Assembly: GCA_035264765.1 (NCBI GenBank)
Contig: DATFPQ010000159.1
Location: forward strand, 1 to 8,510
Length of the DNA: 8,510 nucleotides
Direction of reading: 5' to 3'
Source of the DNA: DATFPQ01 sp035264765
GTDB lineage: Bacteria > Actinomycetota > Actinomycetes > Actinomycetales > Angustibacteraceae
Position numbers and translations under genes: made by a program. This document shows positions 1 to 6,663 of this stretch, in pieces. The notes beneath the pieces are model-generated. The model saw only the letters and a list, made by a program, of their open reading frames with translations. It was not told the DNA's origin and searched no databases. Position 1 is the first letter of the stretch; every line of letters starts with the position of its first letter.

Positions 1-10
1 GGGGGTCGTC

Positions 11-1426
11 GTGCGGTTCATCGGTGGGGCAGCGCAGCAGCAGTACGTGGAGAAGACGCGGGCGTTGGAGGCGTCCCGGTGCCTGGTGGCGGGCATCGAC
101 GTCGGTAAGTACGAGGCCCTGTGCCTGATCGCTGATCACCGCGGGGAGCTTGTTGGGCAGCCCCTGACGTTTCGGTTGACGCAGGCCGGGGCGGTCGCGC
201 TCGAGCGGCAGCTGGCAGCGGCTGTTCAGCAGCGGTCGGCGCTGTCGGTGCGTGTCGGGGTCGAGACTGCCGGGCACTACCACCGCGCGATCGTGTCCCG
301 TCTGGTGATGGCCGGCCATGACCTCGTGGAGCTGAACCCGGCGCACGTGAAGGCGGCACGGGCCCAGCAGGGGGCACGGCGGCTGAAGACCGACCTGCGG
401 GACGCGGCCGCGATCGTGGACCTGCTGATCAGCGGCGGCGGGCGCTCGCCACAGCAGCGGAGCGCCGCTCTGGTCGAGCAGCTGGTCTGGGCCGGGCTGC
501 GGCGCCGCCGGATCCTGGCGCGGACCGCGCTGACGAACCAGCTGCTCGGGACGCTGGACCTGGTCTTCCCGGGCCTGGACGGCTGCTTCAGCGACCTGCT
601 CGGCACCCGCGTCGGCCCGCTCCTGCTGCATGAGCTCGCCGACCCCGACCGACTCCACCGGCTGGGCGTCGCCGGGCTGCAGGCGTTCGTGGCCCGTCGC
701 GGGGTCCGCCTCCAGGCCGCCAAGGCGCACCGGCTGCACCAGGCGGCGGCGGACGCGCTGCGCCTGCCCGCGGCCGAACGGGGCTGCCGGGCAGCCGTGC
801 TGGCCGCGGATCTGGCGGTGCTGGACGTGCTCAACTCCCAACTCGCGCAGGCCGAACAACACCTGGCCGCGGTGTTGCCGCACACCCCCGCCGGGGTGCT
901 GCTGAGCCTGCCCGGCGTCGGGGTCGCACGGGCGTCCAACTACGGCGCGGCACTCGGCGATCCGGCCCGGTTCACCAACGCCGACCAGGCCTACCGCGCC
1001 TCCGGGCTGGTCCCGGCCTCCTACGAGTCCGCCGGACGGGCCCGCCGCGGCCAAGGCATCAGCCGAGAAGGCAGCGCGCAGCTGCGCGAGGCGATCATCG
1101 AGCTCGGACGCGGACTGGCCCAGCGCGACCCCGACTTCGCCCGCTACCGCGCCAGCCTGACCAGCCGGATGAAGCCGCTGCAGGCCGCCATCGCCGTCGG
1201 ACACCGCGCGCACCGGCTCGCGTTCGCGCTGATGCGCACCGGCGAGGCCTACGACCCCGTCCGGCTCGCCGAGTCGGTCACCACCGGCGGACACAGGAGG
1301 AGCAGAAGGCGGGCGGGCCCGTCAACAAACGACCGCGAAGCGGCTTGCCGGCACGACGTGACCCACCCGCCGGACCAGACGCTTCCGCGTTCCACAGCCC
1401 CAGGCAAGACCCCGCTGAGGACCTGA
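11..1426 (+). CDS. IS110-family transposase (DEDD / Tnp_20 recombinase)
   Basis: Transposase of the IS110 family, whose members move through an RNA-guided (bridge/seek RNA) recombination using a RuvC-like DEDD domain and a C-terminal serine domain. Seen here: GIDVGK near residue 30 (D30), GVETAG (E85) and KTDLRDA (D128, D131) give the DEDD set. The C-terminal Tnp_20 part begins at LLSLPGVG (about 297-304) and contains SGLVPASYES and GISREGS, whose S351 or S355 is the likely catalytic serine, followed by QLREAI. The 471 residues are somewhat longer than many relatives. After about residue 415 there is a basic, low-complexity tail that is not part of the conserved domain. The start chosen is the GTG at 11; the frame stays open to the window edge, so the true start may lie upstream. 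No frameshift or internal stop is seen, so the gene looks intact. Family call is secure; activity is unknown. Confidence 0.93.
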   Translation: MRFIGGAAQQQYVEKTRALEASRCLVAGIDVGKYEALCLIADHRGELVGQPLTFRLTQAGAVALERQLAAAVQQRSALSVRVGVETAGHYHRAIVSRLVMAGHDLVELNPAHVKAARAQQGARRLKTDLRDAAAIVDLLISGGGRSPQQRSAALVEQLVWAGLRRRRILARTALTNQLLGTLDLVFPGLDGCFSDLLGTRVGPLLLHELADPDRLHRLGVAGLQAFVARRGVRLQAAKAHRLHQAAADALRLPAAERGCRAAVLAADLAVLDVLNSQLAQAEQHLAAVLPHTPAGVLLSLPGVGVARASNYGAALGDPARFTNADQAYRASGLVPASYESAGRARRGQGISREGSAQLREAIIELGRGLAQRDPDFARYRASLTSRMKPLQAAIAVGHRAHRLAFALMRTGEAYDPVRLAESVTTGGHRRSRRRAGPSTNDREAACRHDVTHPPDQTLPRSTAPGKTPLRT

Positions 1427-1707
1427 CTCGCCCGGTGGCGGGGACCCGGACCGACGTCGATCCAGCTATGCGGCACGACCGGCACTCACGCGCCGACTCC
1501 TGACTGCGCGGCTAGCAGGACGCCGGGTCCCTCCCACTGAGCGAGTGCGCCCACGTTGCCTGCGCCGGCTCCAGCGAGCGCGCGTGATCAGCCTGCACCG
1601 CTGGGACGCCACCACACGCCGTCACCTCACAACGGGCCCCAGACGCCCGGTCCGCCGCGCGTCCCGAGCCTCATGCCCTCACGGCACTTGACGGCGAGCA
1701 CCCGTTG
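1427..1707. other. Non-coding interval holding the presumed right end of the IS110 element
   Basis: No convincing gene lies in these 281 bases between the transposase and the converging AlkB-like gene. It should contain the right end of the IS110 element, but the family usually lacks clear terminal inverted repeats and I could not fix the boundary. Visible structure: GGGACCCGG (1441-1449) pairs perfectly with CCGGGTCCC (1523-1531); CCAGCG (1571-1576) pairs with CGCTGG (1599-1604); a small hairpin CACT-GAGCG-AGTG lies at 1535-1547; and CGGGC/GCCCG (1633-1637/1645-1649) could form a weak terminator stem between the two converging genes. Whether any of this is part of a bridge RNA is inference. 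Confidence 0.45.
1441..1531. repeat. 9-bp perfect inverted repeat enclosing 73 nt
   Basis: GGGACCCGG at 1441-1449 is the exact reverse complement of CCGGGTCCC at 1523-1531. It lies 15 nt after the transposase stop codon. The enclosed segment contains a near-palindrome around CGACGTCG (1452-1459). In RNA this would form a closing stem with a branched interior. Confidence 0.5.
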
Positions 1708-2274
1708 CTAGCCTCCCGTGCCGCGCAGGGTCCGGAAGGTGAGGGAGTACCGCTCGGCCGGGACGGCGGGGATGCTGTGCTGCCACGCGGTGCGGGCGGG
1801 TCCGGCGAGCACGTAGCCCGAGCGCGGCTCGAGCGGCTGCTCGAAAACCCTGCGGCGGTCGCCGGTACCGCGCTGGAAACGCATCAGGCACGGCGAGCCG
1901 AGTGAGACGCCGACCACCTCGTCGAAGGCGACGGCGTCACGGTGCCAGCCGATCGTCGCGCCCGGCGGGTAGCGGGTGAGGAGTACCTCCGCCAGGTCGG
2001 CGGGAGCGCGGCCGAGCAGGTCGGCGGAGCGGGCGCGGACGTCGTCCAGCCAGTCCGGGACGGGCGCCCCAGGCGACACTCGGGCGGAGTCGTAGTCGTA
2101 GTCGACGCCGTAGTGCCGCACGACCCGGCGGGCGACCTGACCGTGCAGCCGGACCTCTCCGAACTCCAGGGACGCGAGCCGCTCGAGCAGCGCCGTCTCC
2201 TGCTCCTCGTCGAGCAGGTCGGGCAGGTAGCGCAGTCCCTCTGGCCGCTCCACGGTGCCGCGCATCCGTCCCAT
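1708..2274 (-). CDS. AlkB-like Fe(II)/2-oxoglutarate-dependent dioxygenase
   Basis: Predicted 188-residue oxygenase of the AlkB family, which oxidatively removes alkyl groups from nucleic-acid bases (or, in some branches, from protein or lipid), using Fe(II), O2 and 2-oxoglutarate. Seen: TRYPPGATIGWHRD (about 100-113) with the HxD iron ligands H111 and D113, the distal ligand H166 in WQHSIPA, and the 2-oxoglutarate-binding pattern RYSLTFR with R175 and R181. These are the AlkB hallmarks in the expected order and spacing. The reading frame runs further upstream (to 2562), but that part antisenses the divergent gene and has no domain character. The ATG at 2274 is preferred because TATCGT lies exactly 6 nt before it, the layout of a leaderless actinobacterial promoter; an ATG at 2334 is the main alternative. 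Substrate cannot be told from sequence; a DNA-repair role is the default expectation. Confidence 0.88.
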   Translation of the reverse strand: MGRMRGTVERPEGLRYLPDLLDEEQETALLERLASLEFGEVRLHGQVARRVVRHYGVDYDYDSARVSPGAPVPDWLDDVRARSADLLGRAPADLAEVLLTRYPPGATIGWHRDAVAFDEVVGVSLGSPCLMRFQRGTGDRRRVFEQPLEPRSGYVLAGPARTAWQHSIPAVPAERYSLTFRTLRGTGG

Positions 2275-2413
2275 GCCGAGACGATAGGCCGGGCTGTGCG
2301 GGTCCCCGCGGACGGCTCTGCAAGAAAGGCTCATCGTGAAGGGTCCGTGATGATCTTGGGCACGAGCGCCGGTCGGCCCGCCTCGCCCGCGGTTACGCCG
2401 CCACACTGAAGCC
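2275..2413. promoter_or_regulatory. Divergent intergenic region, AlkB-like / DUF4184-like genes
   Basis: These 139 bases separate two divergent genes and must hold both promoters. The - strand TATCGT is described separately. On the + strand, CACACT at 2402-2407 ends 6 nt before the GTG at 2414 and could be a weak -10 (A2 and T6 of TANNNT kept) for a leaderless transcript. No SD is seen before the GTG. I found no clear LexA/SOS-type or other operator palindrome. Confidence 0.35.
2281..2286 (-). promoter_or_regulatory. -10 box TATCGT for a leaderless AlkB-like transcript
   Basis: Read on the - strand, TATCGT matches the actinobacterial TANNNT -10 consensus and is separated from the ATG at 2274 by 6 nt, so transcription would begin at or next to the start codon. 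No recognisable -35 is seen about 17-18 nt further upstream. No Shine-Dalgarno precedes this ATG, which agrees with leaderless translation. Confidence 0.45.
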
Positions 2414-3193
2414 GTGCCGTTCACCCTCTCCCACGTCGCCGCCGTCCTGCCGCTCCGCCGCGGCCGGGCGTCGCGCTGGGCGCTGCCTGCGGCACCGCTG
2501 ATCCTGGGGTCGATGGCGCCCGACCTGGTGATGTTTCTCGGCCAGCCCGCGCTGCGGTCCACCAGTCACAGCCTCGTGGGGAGCGTCACGGTCGACCTCC
2601 CACTCGTGGCTGTGACCTGGCTTCTGTGGGTGCACCTGCTCCGCGACCCGGTGCGTCAGCTGCTGCCCGGCGTGGGCGCGCGCTGGCGGCCGGCGCGGCC
2701 GGGTCCGCGGAGCGAGCGGCTGGCTCGGTGGCTCGCCGCCGCGCTCGTCGGCATCGCGACGCACCTGCTGTGGGACTCCTTCACCCATCGCGACGGCTGG
2801 ACGGTTCGCAACGTCGCCGCACTGCAGTCGCGGGTGCTGGACGTGCGGATCGCGGACTGGCTGCAGCTGGGGTCGAGCGTGCTGGGGCTGCTGGTGCTGG
2901 CCTGGTGGTCCGTGCAGTGGTGGCGACGGACGGAGCCGGAGCGGCCGGTGCCGCGCGCGCGAGGTGTGCTGCCGGTCGTCACCACGCTGGTCCTCCTCGC
3001 CGGCTTCGGCGGGGCGCGTCGGGCCGGGCCGATCTTCCCCGAGCTGGTGCGCGACCCCTTCGACGGTGGCGCCTGGCGCGCCTTCGTCACGCTCGGCTTG
3101 TTCGGCGCCGGTGCCGGCGCGTTGCTCGGGGTCGTCGTAGCCGCCGCGCTCTGGTGGCTGGTGGCGCCGGATCGGCTGACGGCCGGGCGGTAG
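2414..3193 (+). CDS. DUF4184-family integral membrane protein
   Basis: A 259-residue membrane protein with the N-terminus MPFTLSH, the typical opening of DUF4184 proteins, which supports the GTG at 2414 as start. Function of the family is not established. Visible hydrophobic segments: about 58-76, 105-122, 152-170, 185-200 and 224-250. It carries a spaced His/Asp pattern: H7, APD (D37), H52 in TSHSL, then THLLWDSFTH (H117, D121, H125). This resembles the layout of membrane-bound metal-dependent hydrolases of the YdjM type, so a metal-dependent hydrolase activity is possible, but that is inference. Arginine-rich loops (about 89-105 and 171-183) probably face the cytoplasm. It is transcribed away from the AlkB-like gene and ends at a strong hairpin. 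No operon partner is visible. Confidence 0.82.
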   Translation: MPFTLSHVAAVLPLRRGRASRWALPAAPLILGSMAPDLVMFLGQPALRSTSHSLVGSVTVDLPLVAVTWLLWVHLLRDPVRQLLPGVGARWRPARPGPRSERLARWLAAALVGIATHLLWDSFTHRDGWTVRNVAALQSRVLDVRIADWLQLGSSVLGLLVLAWWSVQWWRRTEPERPVPRARGVLPVVTTLVLLAGFGGARRAGPIFPELVRDPFDGGAWRAFVTLGLFGAGAGALLGVVVAAALWWLVAPDRLTAGR

Positions 3194-3207
3194 CGCACGC
3201 GGCCGGC

Positions 3208-3231
3208 GGCGGGCCGGATGCCGGACCCGCC
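3208..3231. terminator. Hairpin terminator between convergent genes
   Basis: GGCGGG-CCGG (3208-3217), loop ATG (3218-3220), then CCGG-A-CCCGCC (3221-3231) forms a 10-bp all-GC stem interrupted by one bulged A. It begins 15 nt after the TAG stop of the DUF4184-like gene. There is no T-run on either side, as is common for actinobacterial hairpin terminators. It could also serve the converging regulator gene. The rest of 3194-3309 shows nothing else I can name. Confidence 0.7.
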
Positions 3232-3309
3232 AGGGACGTACAAACGAGCGACGCCGCATCGGACGCCCCAGCGCGCTCGGCGTGGCATCGCTCGTGAGCA
3301 ACGGCGCGG

Positions 3310-4011
3310 TCAGGCGGGAAGGTCCCGCCTCAGCAGGGCGACGTCGGAGACCAGCGTGATGTGGTCGTGCATCGCCTTCGACGCGGCGTCGGCATCCTGC
3401 CCGCGGATCGCCTCGGCGATCTTGCGATGGCTGGCCAGCGAAGCCTGCGGCCGGCCCGACTGGCCCAACGACTCCAGCCGGGTCTCGCGGATCAGCTCGG
3501 CGATCTCCTCCATCAGGCTGGCCAGCAGCGCCGAGTGGCCCGCGCGGGTGACGGCGGCATGGAACTGCTCATCGCCCTCGACGCCGCGACCGCCCGCGTC
3601 GATGTCCTTCGCCATGGCGTCCAGCGCGGCGTCGATCGCGGCCAGGTCCGCGTCGGTGCGGCGCTCGGCGGCCAGCGCGGCGAGCCGGCCCTCCAGGGCG
3701 TCCCGGGCCTCGATCACCTCGGGTAGCCGGTCCTGGTGCGCCCGCAACGCAGCCATGAGGTGCAGCCGGCTGACCGGCGCGAGCAGCACGGCGCCGTCCC
3801 CATGCCGGACGCTGACGGTGCCGAGCACCTCCAGCGCGACGAGCGCCTGGCTGACCGACGCGCGGCTCACGCCCAGCCGGGCGGCCAGCTCGCGCTCTGG
3901 TGGCAGCCGGTCGCCGGGGCGCAGCCCGGCCTCGACGACGTGGTCGTGGATGCGCTCGACGATCTGCTCGTACAGCTTTGGCCGGCTCACCGGACGCATA
4001 GCGGGCGCCAT
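3310..4011 (-). CDS. GntR-family (FadR/FCD) transcriptional regulator, MatR-like position
   Basis: A 233-residue regulator with an N-terminal GntR winged helix (about 10-77; RPGDRLPPERELAARLGVSR is the family signature, followed by ASVSQALVALEVLG) and a C-terminal all-helical FCD effector domain (about 95-222). Probable metal ligands in the FCD domain are D147 and H151 (DEQFH), H195 (SHRKI) and H217 (MHDH). FCD domains generally bind small carboxylates, which suits the neighbouring dicarboxylate carrier. It is divergent from the transporter/CoA-transferase operon, so it is most likely its local, autoregulated regulator. The closest known analogy is MatR of rhizobial malonate loci; that assignment is inference. 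Start ATG at 4011 is preferred over ATG at 3999 because TACACT lies 7 nt before it and neither start has an SD. Likely ligand: malonate, malonyl-CoA or another dicarboxylate. Confidence 0.9.
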   Translation of the reverse strand: MAPAMRPVSRPKLYEQIVERIHDHVVEAGLRPGDRLPPERELAARLGVSRASVSQALVALEVLGTVSVRHGDGAVLLAPVSRLHLMAALRAHQDRLPEVIEARDALEGRLAALAAERRTDADLAAIDAALDAMAKDIDAGGRGVEGDEQFHAAVTRAGHSALLASLMEEIAELIRETRLESLGQSGRPQASLASHRKIAEAIRGQDADAASKAMHDHITLVSDVALLRRDLPA

Positions 4012-4018
4012 GCGGGTC

Positions 4019-4024
4019 AGTGTA
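4019..4024 (-). promoter_or_regulatory. -10 box TACACT of the GntR regulator gene
   Basis: On the - strand TACACT fits TANNNT and sits 7 nt before the ATG at 4011, implying a leaderless or near-leaderless mRNA. It lies inside the 12-bp palindrome at 4020-4031, so a protein bound there would block it. No good -35 is seen. Confidence 0.45.
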
Positions 4025-4031
4025 TTGACAC
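4020..4031. promoter_or_regulatory. Palindromic operator candidate GTGTATTGACAC
   Basis: GTGT-ATTG-ACAC is a perfect inverted repeat with a 4-nt centre; an overlapping pair GTCA (4016-4019) / TGAC (4026-4029) extends the symmetry. It covers the -10 of the regulator gene on one strand and the TTGACA -35 of the operon on the other, so one bound dimer could repress both. The TGTA/ACA half-sites are like those I recall for rhizobial MatR, a weak resemblance. Best candidate for the binding site of the divergent GntR protein. Confidence 0.5.
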
Positions 4032-4053
4032 CAGGCCCGCTGGACTAGAGGCT
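4025..4053 (+). promoter_or_regulatory. Promoter of the transporter/CoA-transferase operon
   Basis: A perfect -35 TTGACA (4025-4030) is followed after 17 nt by GAGGCT (4048-4053), which keeps the key A and T of a -10. The -10 is embedded in CTAG-AGG-CTAG (4045-4055), itself an inverted repeat. The predicted start of transcription is near 4060, giving a leader of about 80 nt before the transporter. The -35 is strong, the -10 mediocre, as expected for a controlled promoter. Confidence 0.45.
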
Positions 4054-4060
4054 AGGCCAC

Positions 4061-4071
4061 TGGTCCACCCA
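4061..4071. promoter_or_regulatory. Second FadR-like operator candidate TGGTCCACCCA
   Basis: TGGT-CCA-CCCA matches the TGGTNNNACCA pattern common to FadR/PdhR/LldR-type regulators with one mismatch. It would overlap the predicted transcription start of the operon. The flanks add TGGAC (4041-4045) / GTCCA (4063-4067) as a wider inverted repeat. Single-mismatch matches occur by chance, so this is tentative. Confidence 0.3.
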
Positions 4072-4094
4072 AGAGGCTGGGCCGGAGGGTCAAC

Positions 4095-4178
4095 ATGTCC
4101 GATATGCCGACGACGTCGTCGGCCGCCCGTGGAGCGCCATGTCACCAGAGATCGTCAGCATCGTCGCCCTGGTGGTGA
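4095..4178 (+). CDS. Possible 27-residue leader peptide overlapping the transporter start
   Basis: ATG at 4095 is preceded by GGAGGG (4084-4089) at a 5-nt spacing, the best Shine-Dalgarno in this leader and better than the one of the transporter. The frame codes for 27 residues, beginning MSDMPTTSSAARG, with a Ser-rich second half and ending in Trp-Trp, and stops with TGA at 4176-4178. It overlaps the first 40 bases of the transporter gene in another frame. It may be a regulatory upstream ORF that modulates transporter translation, or a chance SD plus ATG. No homology is recognised. Confidence 0.3.
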   Translation: MSDMPTTSSAARGAPCHQRSSASSPWW

Positions 4179-5485
4179 TGTTCGTCATCGCCACCTTCCT
4201 CCCGGTCAACATGGGGGCTCTGGCGTTCGTCGCCGCCTTCGCCGTGGGCACCCTGAGCCTGGGGATGTCGACCGACGACATCATCGCCGGCTTCCCGGCG
4301 GACCTGTTCCTCACGCTCGTCGGCGTGACGTACCTTTTCGCGATCGCGCAGAACAACGGCACCGTCGACCTGCTCGTGCGCGGCGCGGTGCGCGCGGTTG
4401 CCGGCCGGATCGCGCTCATCCCGTGGGTGATGTTCACCATCACGGGCATCCTCACCGCGATCGGCGCCCTCGGTCCCGCCGCCGTCGCGATCATCGCGCC
4501 GATCGCGCTCGGCTTCGCGGCGCGGTACCGGATCAGCGCGCTGCTGATGGGCATGATGGTCATCCACGGCGCGCAGGCGGGCGGTTTCTCGCCGATCAGC
4601 GTGTATGGCGTCACGGTCAACGGGGTCGTGGAGAAGGGCGGGCTCGACGTCCCGCCGATGGCCGTCTTCCTGTCCAGCCTGCTGTTCAACCTCGCCATCG
4701 GCGTCGGCCTGTTCCTGGTGCTCGGCGGCCGCGAGCTGCTCAGCCGGCGCGCTGACGTGGAGCCCGACGACATCCCGGCGTCCAGCAGCGGCGCCACGCC
4801 GGTTGGCACGGCACCGAGCGGTGCCGGGGTCGCGACCGCGACGCGGAGTGAGGTGAGCTCGAAGACCGGCACCTCCGGCGGGGCCACCCGTACCCAGATC
4901 GCCACCATCGTGGGCCTGGTGGCCCTCGCCGTCCTCTCGCTCGCCTTCGACCTGGACGTCGGCTTCGTGGCCATCACCATCGCCGTGATCCTGGCCCTGC
5001 TCTCGCCGCAGCAGCAGAAGGGTGCGCTCGGCCAGGTCAGCTGGTCGACCGTCATGCTGATCGGCGGCGTGCTGACCTACGTCGCCGTGCTGCAGGAGGC
5101 GGGCACCGTCAAGTACGTCGGCAACGGGGTCGCCGGCATCGGCGTCCCGCTGCTGGCCGCCCTGCTGCTCTGCTACATCGGTGGCGTCGTCTCGGCGTTC
5201 GCGTCCTCGACCGCCATCCTGGGCGTCACCATCCCGCTCGCCGTGCCGTTCCTGTCGGCCGGCGAGGTCAGTGCCACGGGTCTGGTCTGCGCCATCGCGA
5301 TCTCGTCGACGATCGTCGACGTCAGCCCGTTCTCCACCAACGGGGCGCTGGTGCTCGCCAACGCGCAGGGCGTGGACCGCGACGTGTTCTACAAGCAGAT
5401 CCTCAAGTACAGCGCGCTCGTGGTCGCCGTCGGGCCGCTGCTCGCCTGGGCGGTGCTGGTGCTGCTGCCCGGGATCGCCGGATGA
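4139..5485 (+). CDS. MatC-like dicarboxylate (malonate-type) carrier, ion-transporter superfamily
   Basis: A 448-residue inner-membrane permease. The N-terminal stretch (about 1-150, LPVNMGALAFVAAFAVGT and TYLFAIAQNNGTVDLL) looks like the MatC N-terminal domain of dicarboxylate carriers. About 11-12 hydrophobic segments fall in two halves split by a hydrophilic Ser/Gly/Thr/Ala linker (about 202-252). The halves carry matching substrate-site-like loops: GGFSPISVYG (148-157) and VDVSPFSTNG (393-402), the pseudo-symmetry usual in this superfamily; GALGPAAVAIIAP (109-121) is a helix-breaking motif. Known MatC takes up malonate; succinate, tartronate or similar acids remain possible here. Start ATG at 4139 has GGAG at 4131-4134; no in-frame ATG or GTG lies further upstream before the promoter. 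The stop overlaps the next start by 4 nt (ATGA), so it is the first gene of a translationally coupled operon. Confidence 0.85.
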   Translation: MSPEIVSIVALVVMFVIATFLPVNMGALAFVAAFAVGTLSLGMSTDDIIAGFPADLFLTLVGVTYLFAIAQNNGTVDLLVRGAVRAVAGRIALIPWVMFTITGILTAIGALGPAAVAIIAPIALGFAARYRISALLMGMMVIHGAQAGGFSPISVYGVTVNGVVEKGGLDVPPMAVFLSSLLFNLAIGVGLFLVLGGRELLSRRADVEPDDIPASSSGATPVGTAPSGAGVATATRSEVSSKTGTSGGATRTQIATIVGLVALAVLSLAFDLDVGFVAITIAVILALLSPQQQKGALGQVSWSTVMLIGGVLTYVAVLQEAGTVKYVGNGVAGIGVPLLAALLLCYIGGVVSAFASSTAILGVTIPLAVPFLSAGEVSATGLVCAIAISSTIVDVSPFSTNGALVLANAQGVDRDVFYKQILKYSALVVAVGPLLAWAVLVLLPGIAG

Positions 5486-6663
5486 CTGCGGGACCGCTCG
5501 CGGGCACGGTCGTCGTCGACCTGACCCGGGCGCTCGCCGGGCCGCACGCCGGGATGATGCTCGGGGACCTCGGCGCCCGAGTTCTCAAGGTCGAGACCCC
5601 GGGAACCGGCGACGACACCCGCGGCTGGGGTCCGCCGTTCGTGCAGCCCGAGCAGGGCGCGCGCGAGTCGACCTACTTCCTGTCCACGAACCGCAACAAG
5701 GAGTCGATCGCGCTCGACCTGAAGAGCGACGACGGCCGCCAGACCCTGACCGCACTGGTCGAGCGGGCCGACGTCCTGCTGGAGAACTTCCGGACGGGCG
5801 TGCTCGACCGGCTGGGGTTCTCCATGGACCGGCTGCTCGAGATCAACCCGCGGCTGGTCGTGCTCTCGATCAGCGGGTTCGGGCACGACGGTCCCGAGGG
5901 CGGCCGGGCCGGCTACGACCAGATCGCCCAGGGCGAGGCCGGGTTGATGAGCCTGACCGGCTCGGCCCCGGACGACCCGCAGCGGGTCGGCGTGCCGATC
6001 GGCGACCTGCTGGCCGGCATGTACGGGGCGTACGGCGTCCTGGCGGCGCTGCTGGAGCGGGAGCGCACCGGCGTCGGTCAGGTCGTCCGGACCTCGCTGC
6101 TGGCCGCGATCGTCGGCGTGCACGCCTTCCAAGGGACCCGATGGACGGTCGCCGGCGAGGTCGGACGGGCCCAGGGCAACCACCACCCCTCCATCGCTCC
6201 CTACGGCCTGTTCCACTGCCGCGACGGCGCGGTGCAGATCTCGGTGGGCAGCGAGGGACTGTGGCAGCGGTTCTGCGCCGGCTTCGGGATCGACCCGGCC
6301 ACCGAGGGCCTGGCCAGCAACTCCGAACGGGTGGCCGCCCGCGACCGGGTGATCGAGCTGGTCGAGGGCGCCTTCGCCGAGTGGGACGCCGAGCCGCTGC
6401 TGGCCCGGCTGGCGGAGGTGGGCGTCCCGGCCGGAAAGGTCCGCACGCTCGACGAGGTCTACGGCTGGGAGCAGACCCAGAGCCAAGGGCTGCTCGTCGA
6501 CGTGGAGCACCAGACCCTCGGCCCGGTGACCCTCCCTGGCCCGCCGCTGCGCTTCTTCGCACCGACGGGGGAGGAGACCACCCGAACCTCCCACACGGGC
6601 CCCCCGGTGCTGGACGCCGACGCCGAACGCGTACGGAAGTGGCTGGCGGGGGAGCACGGGTGA
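5482..6663 (+). CDS. Class III CoA-transferase (CaiB/BaiF family)
   Basis: A 393-residue cytoplasmic enzyme of normal length for the CaiB/BaiF family, which moves CoA between carboxylic acids through an aspartyl-CoA anhydride. Seen: the opening GPLAGTVVVDLTRALAGP, the LGDLGARVLKVE block (28-38), STNRNKESIALDLK (68-81), and GVPIGDLLAGMYG (170-182), in which D175 is the expected catalytic aspartate. Substrates are not readable from sequence. Because it follows a MatC-like carrier by a 4-nt overlap and precedes an acyl-CoA carboxyltransferase by another, activation of the imported dicarboxylate (for example malonate to malonyl-CoA) is the natural guess. It would replace the ligase MatB of classical malonate loci. 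SD before ATG 5482 is weak, so translation probably depends on coupling to the carrier. Confidence 0.92.
   Translation: MTAGPLAGTVVVDLTRALAGPHAGMMLGDLGARVLKVETPGTGDDTRGWGPPFVQPEQGARESTYFLSTNRNKESIALDLKSDDGRQTLTALVERADVLLENFRTGVLDRLGFSMDRLLEINPRLVVLSISGFGHDGPEGGRAGYDQIAQGEAGLMSLTGSAPDDPQRVGVPIGDLLAGMYGAYGVLAALLERERTGVGQVVRTSLLAAIVGVHAFQGTRWTVAGEVGRAQGNHHPSIAPYGLFHCRDGAVQISVGSEGLWQRFCAGFGIDPATEGLASNSERVAARDRVIELVEGAFAEWDAEPLLARLAEVGVPAGKVRTLDEVYGWEQTQSQGLLVDVEHQTLGPVTLPGPPLRFFAPTGEETTRTSHTGPPVLDADAERVRKWLAGEHG

Noticed and set aside
2275..2562. Longer N-terminus for the AlkB-like protein
   Set aside because: The extra residues antisense the start of the divergent gene, are low-complexity, and the -10 box at 2281-2286 would lie inside the coding sequence.
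2393..3301. Antisense 302-codon frame over the DUF4184-like gene
   Set aside because: Pro/Arg/His-rich low-complexity product; the + strand gene has the family N-terminus and membrane segments.
3218..4755. Two + strand frames (3218-4048 and 3736-4755) over the regulator and transporter
   Set aside because: Ser/Arg-rich or Arg/His-rich shadows of the GntR gene and of the carrier; neither has a motif.
5389..6657. Long antisense open frame opposite the CoA-transferase
   Set aside because: Covers almost exactly the CoA-transferase gene; composition is that of a shadow frame.
5181..6659. A 1007-codon open frame ending with the carboxyltransferase, suggesting a giant fusion protein
   Set aside because: The part before 6660 is Arg/Pro/Ala-rich with no domain character and lies over the transporter and CoA-transferase in another frame; it is a GC-driven shadow.
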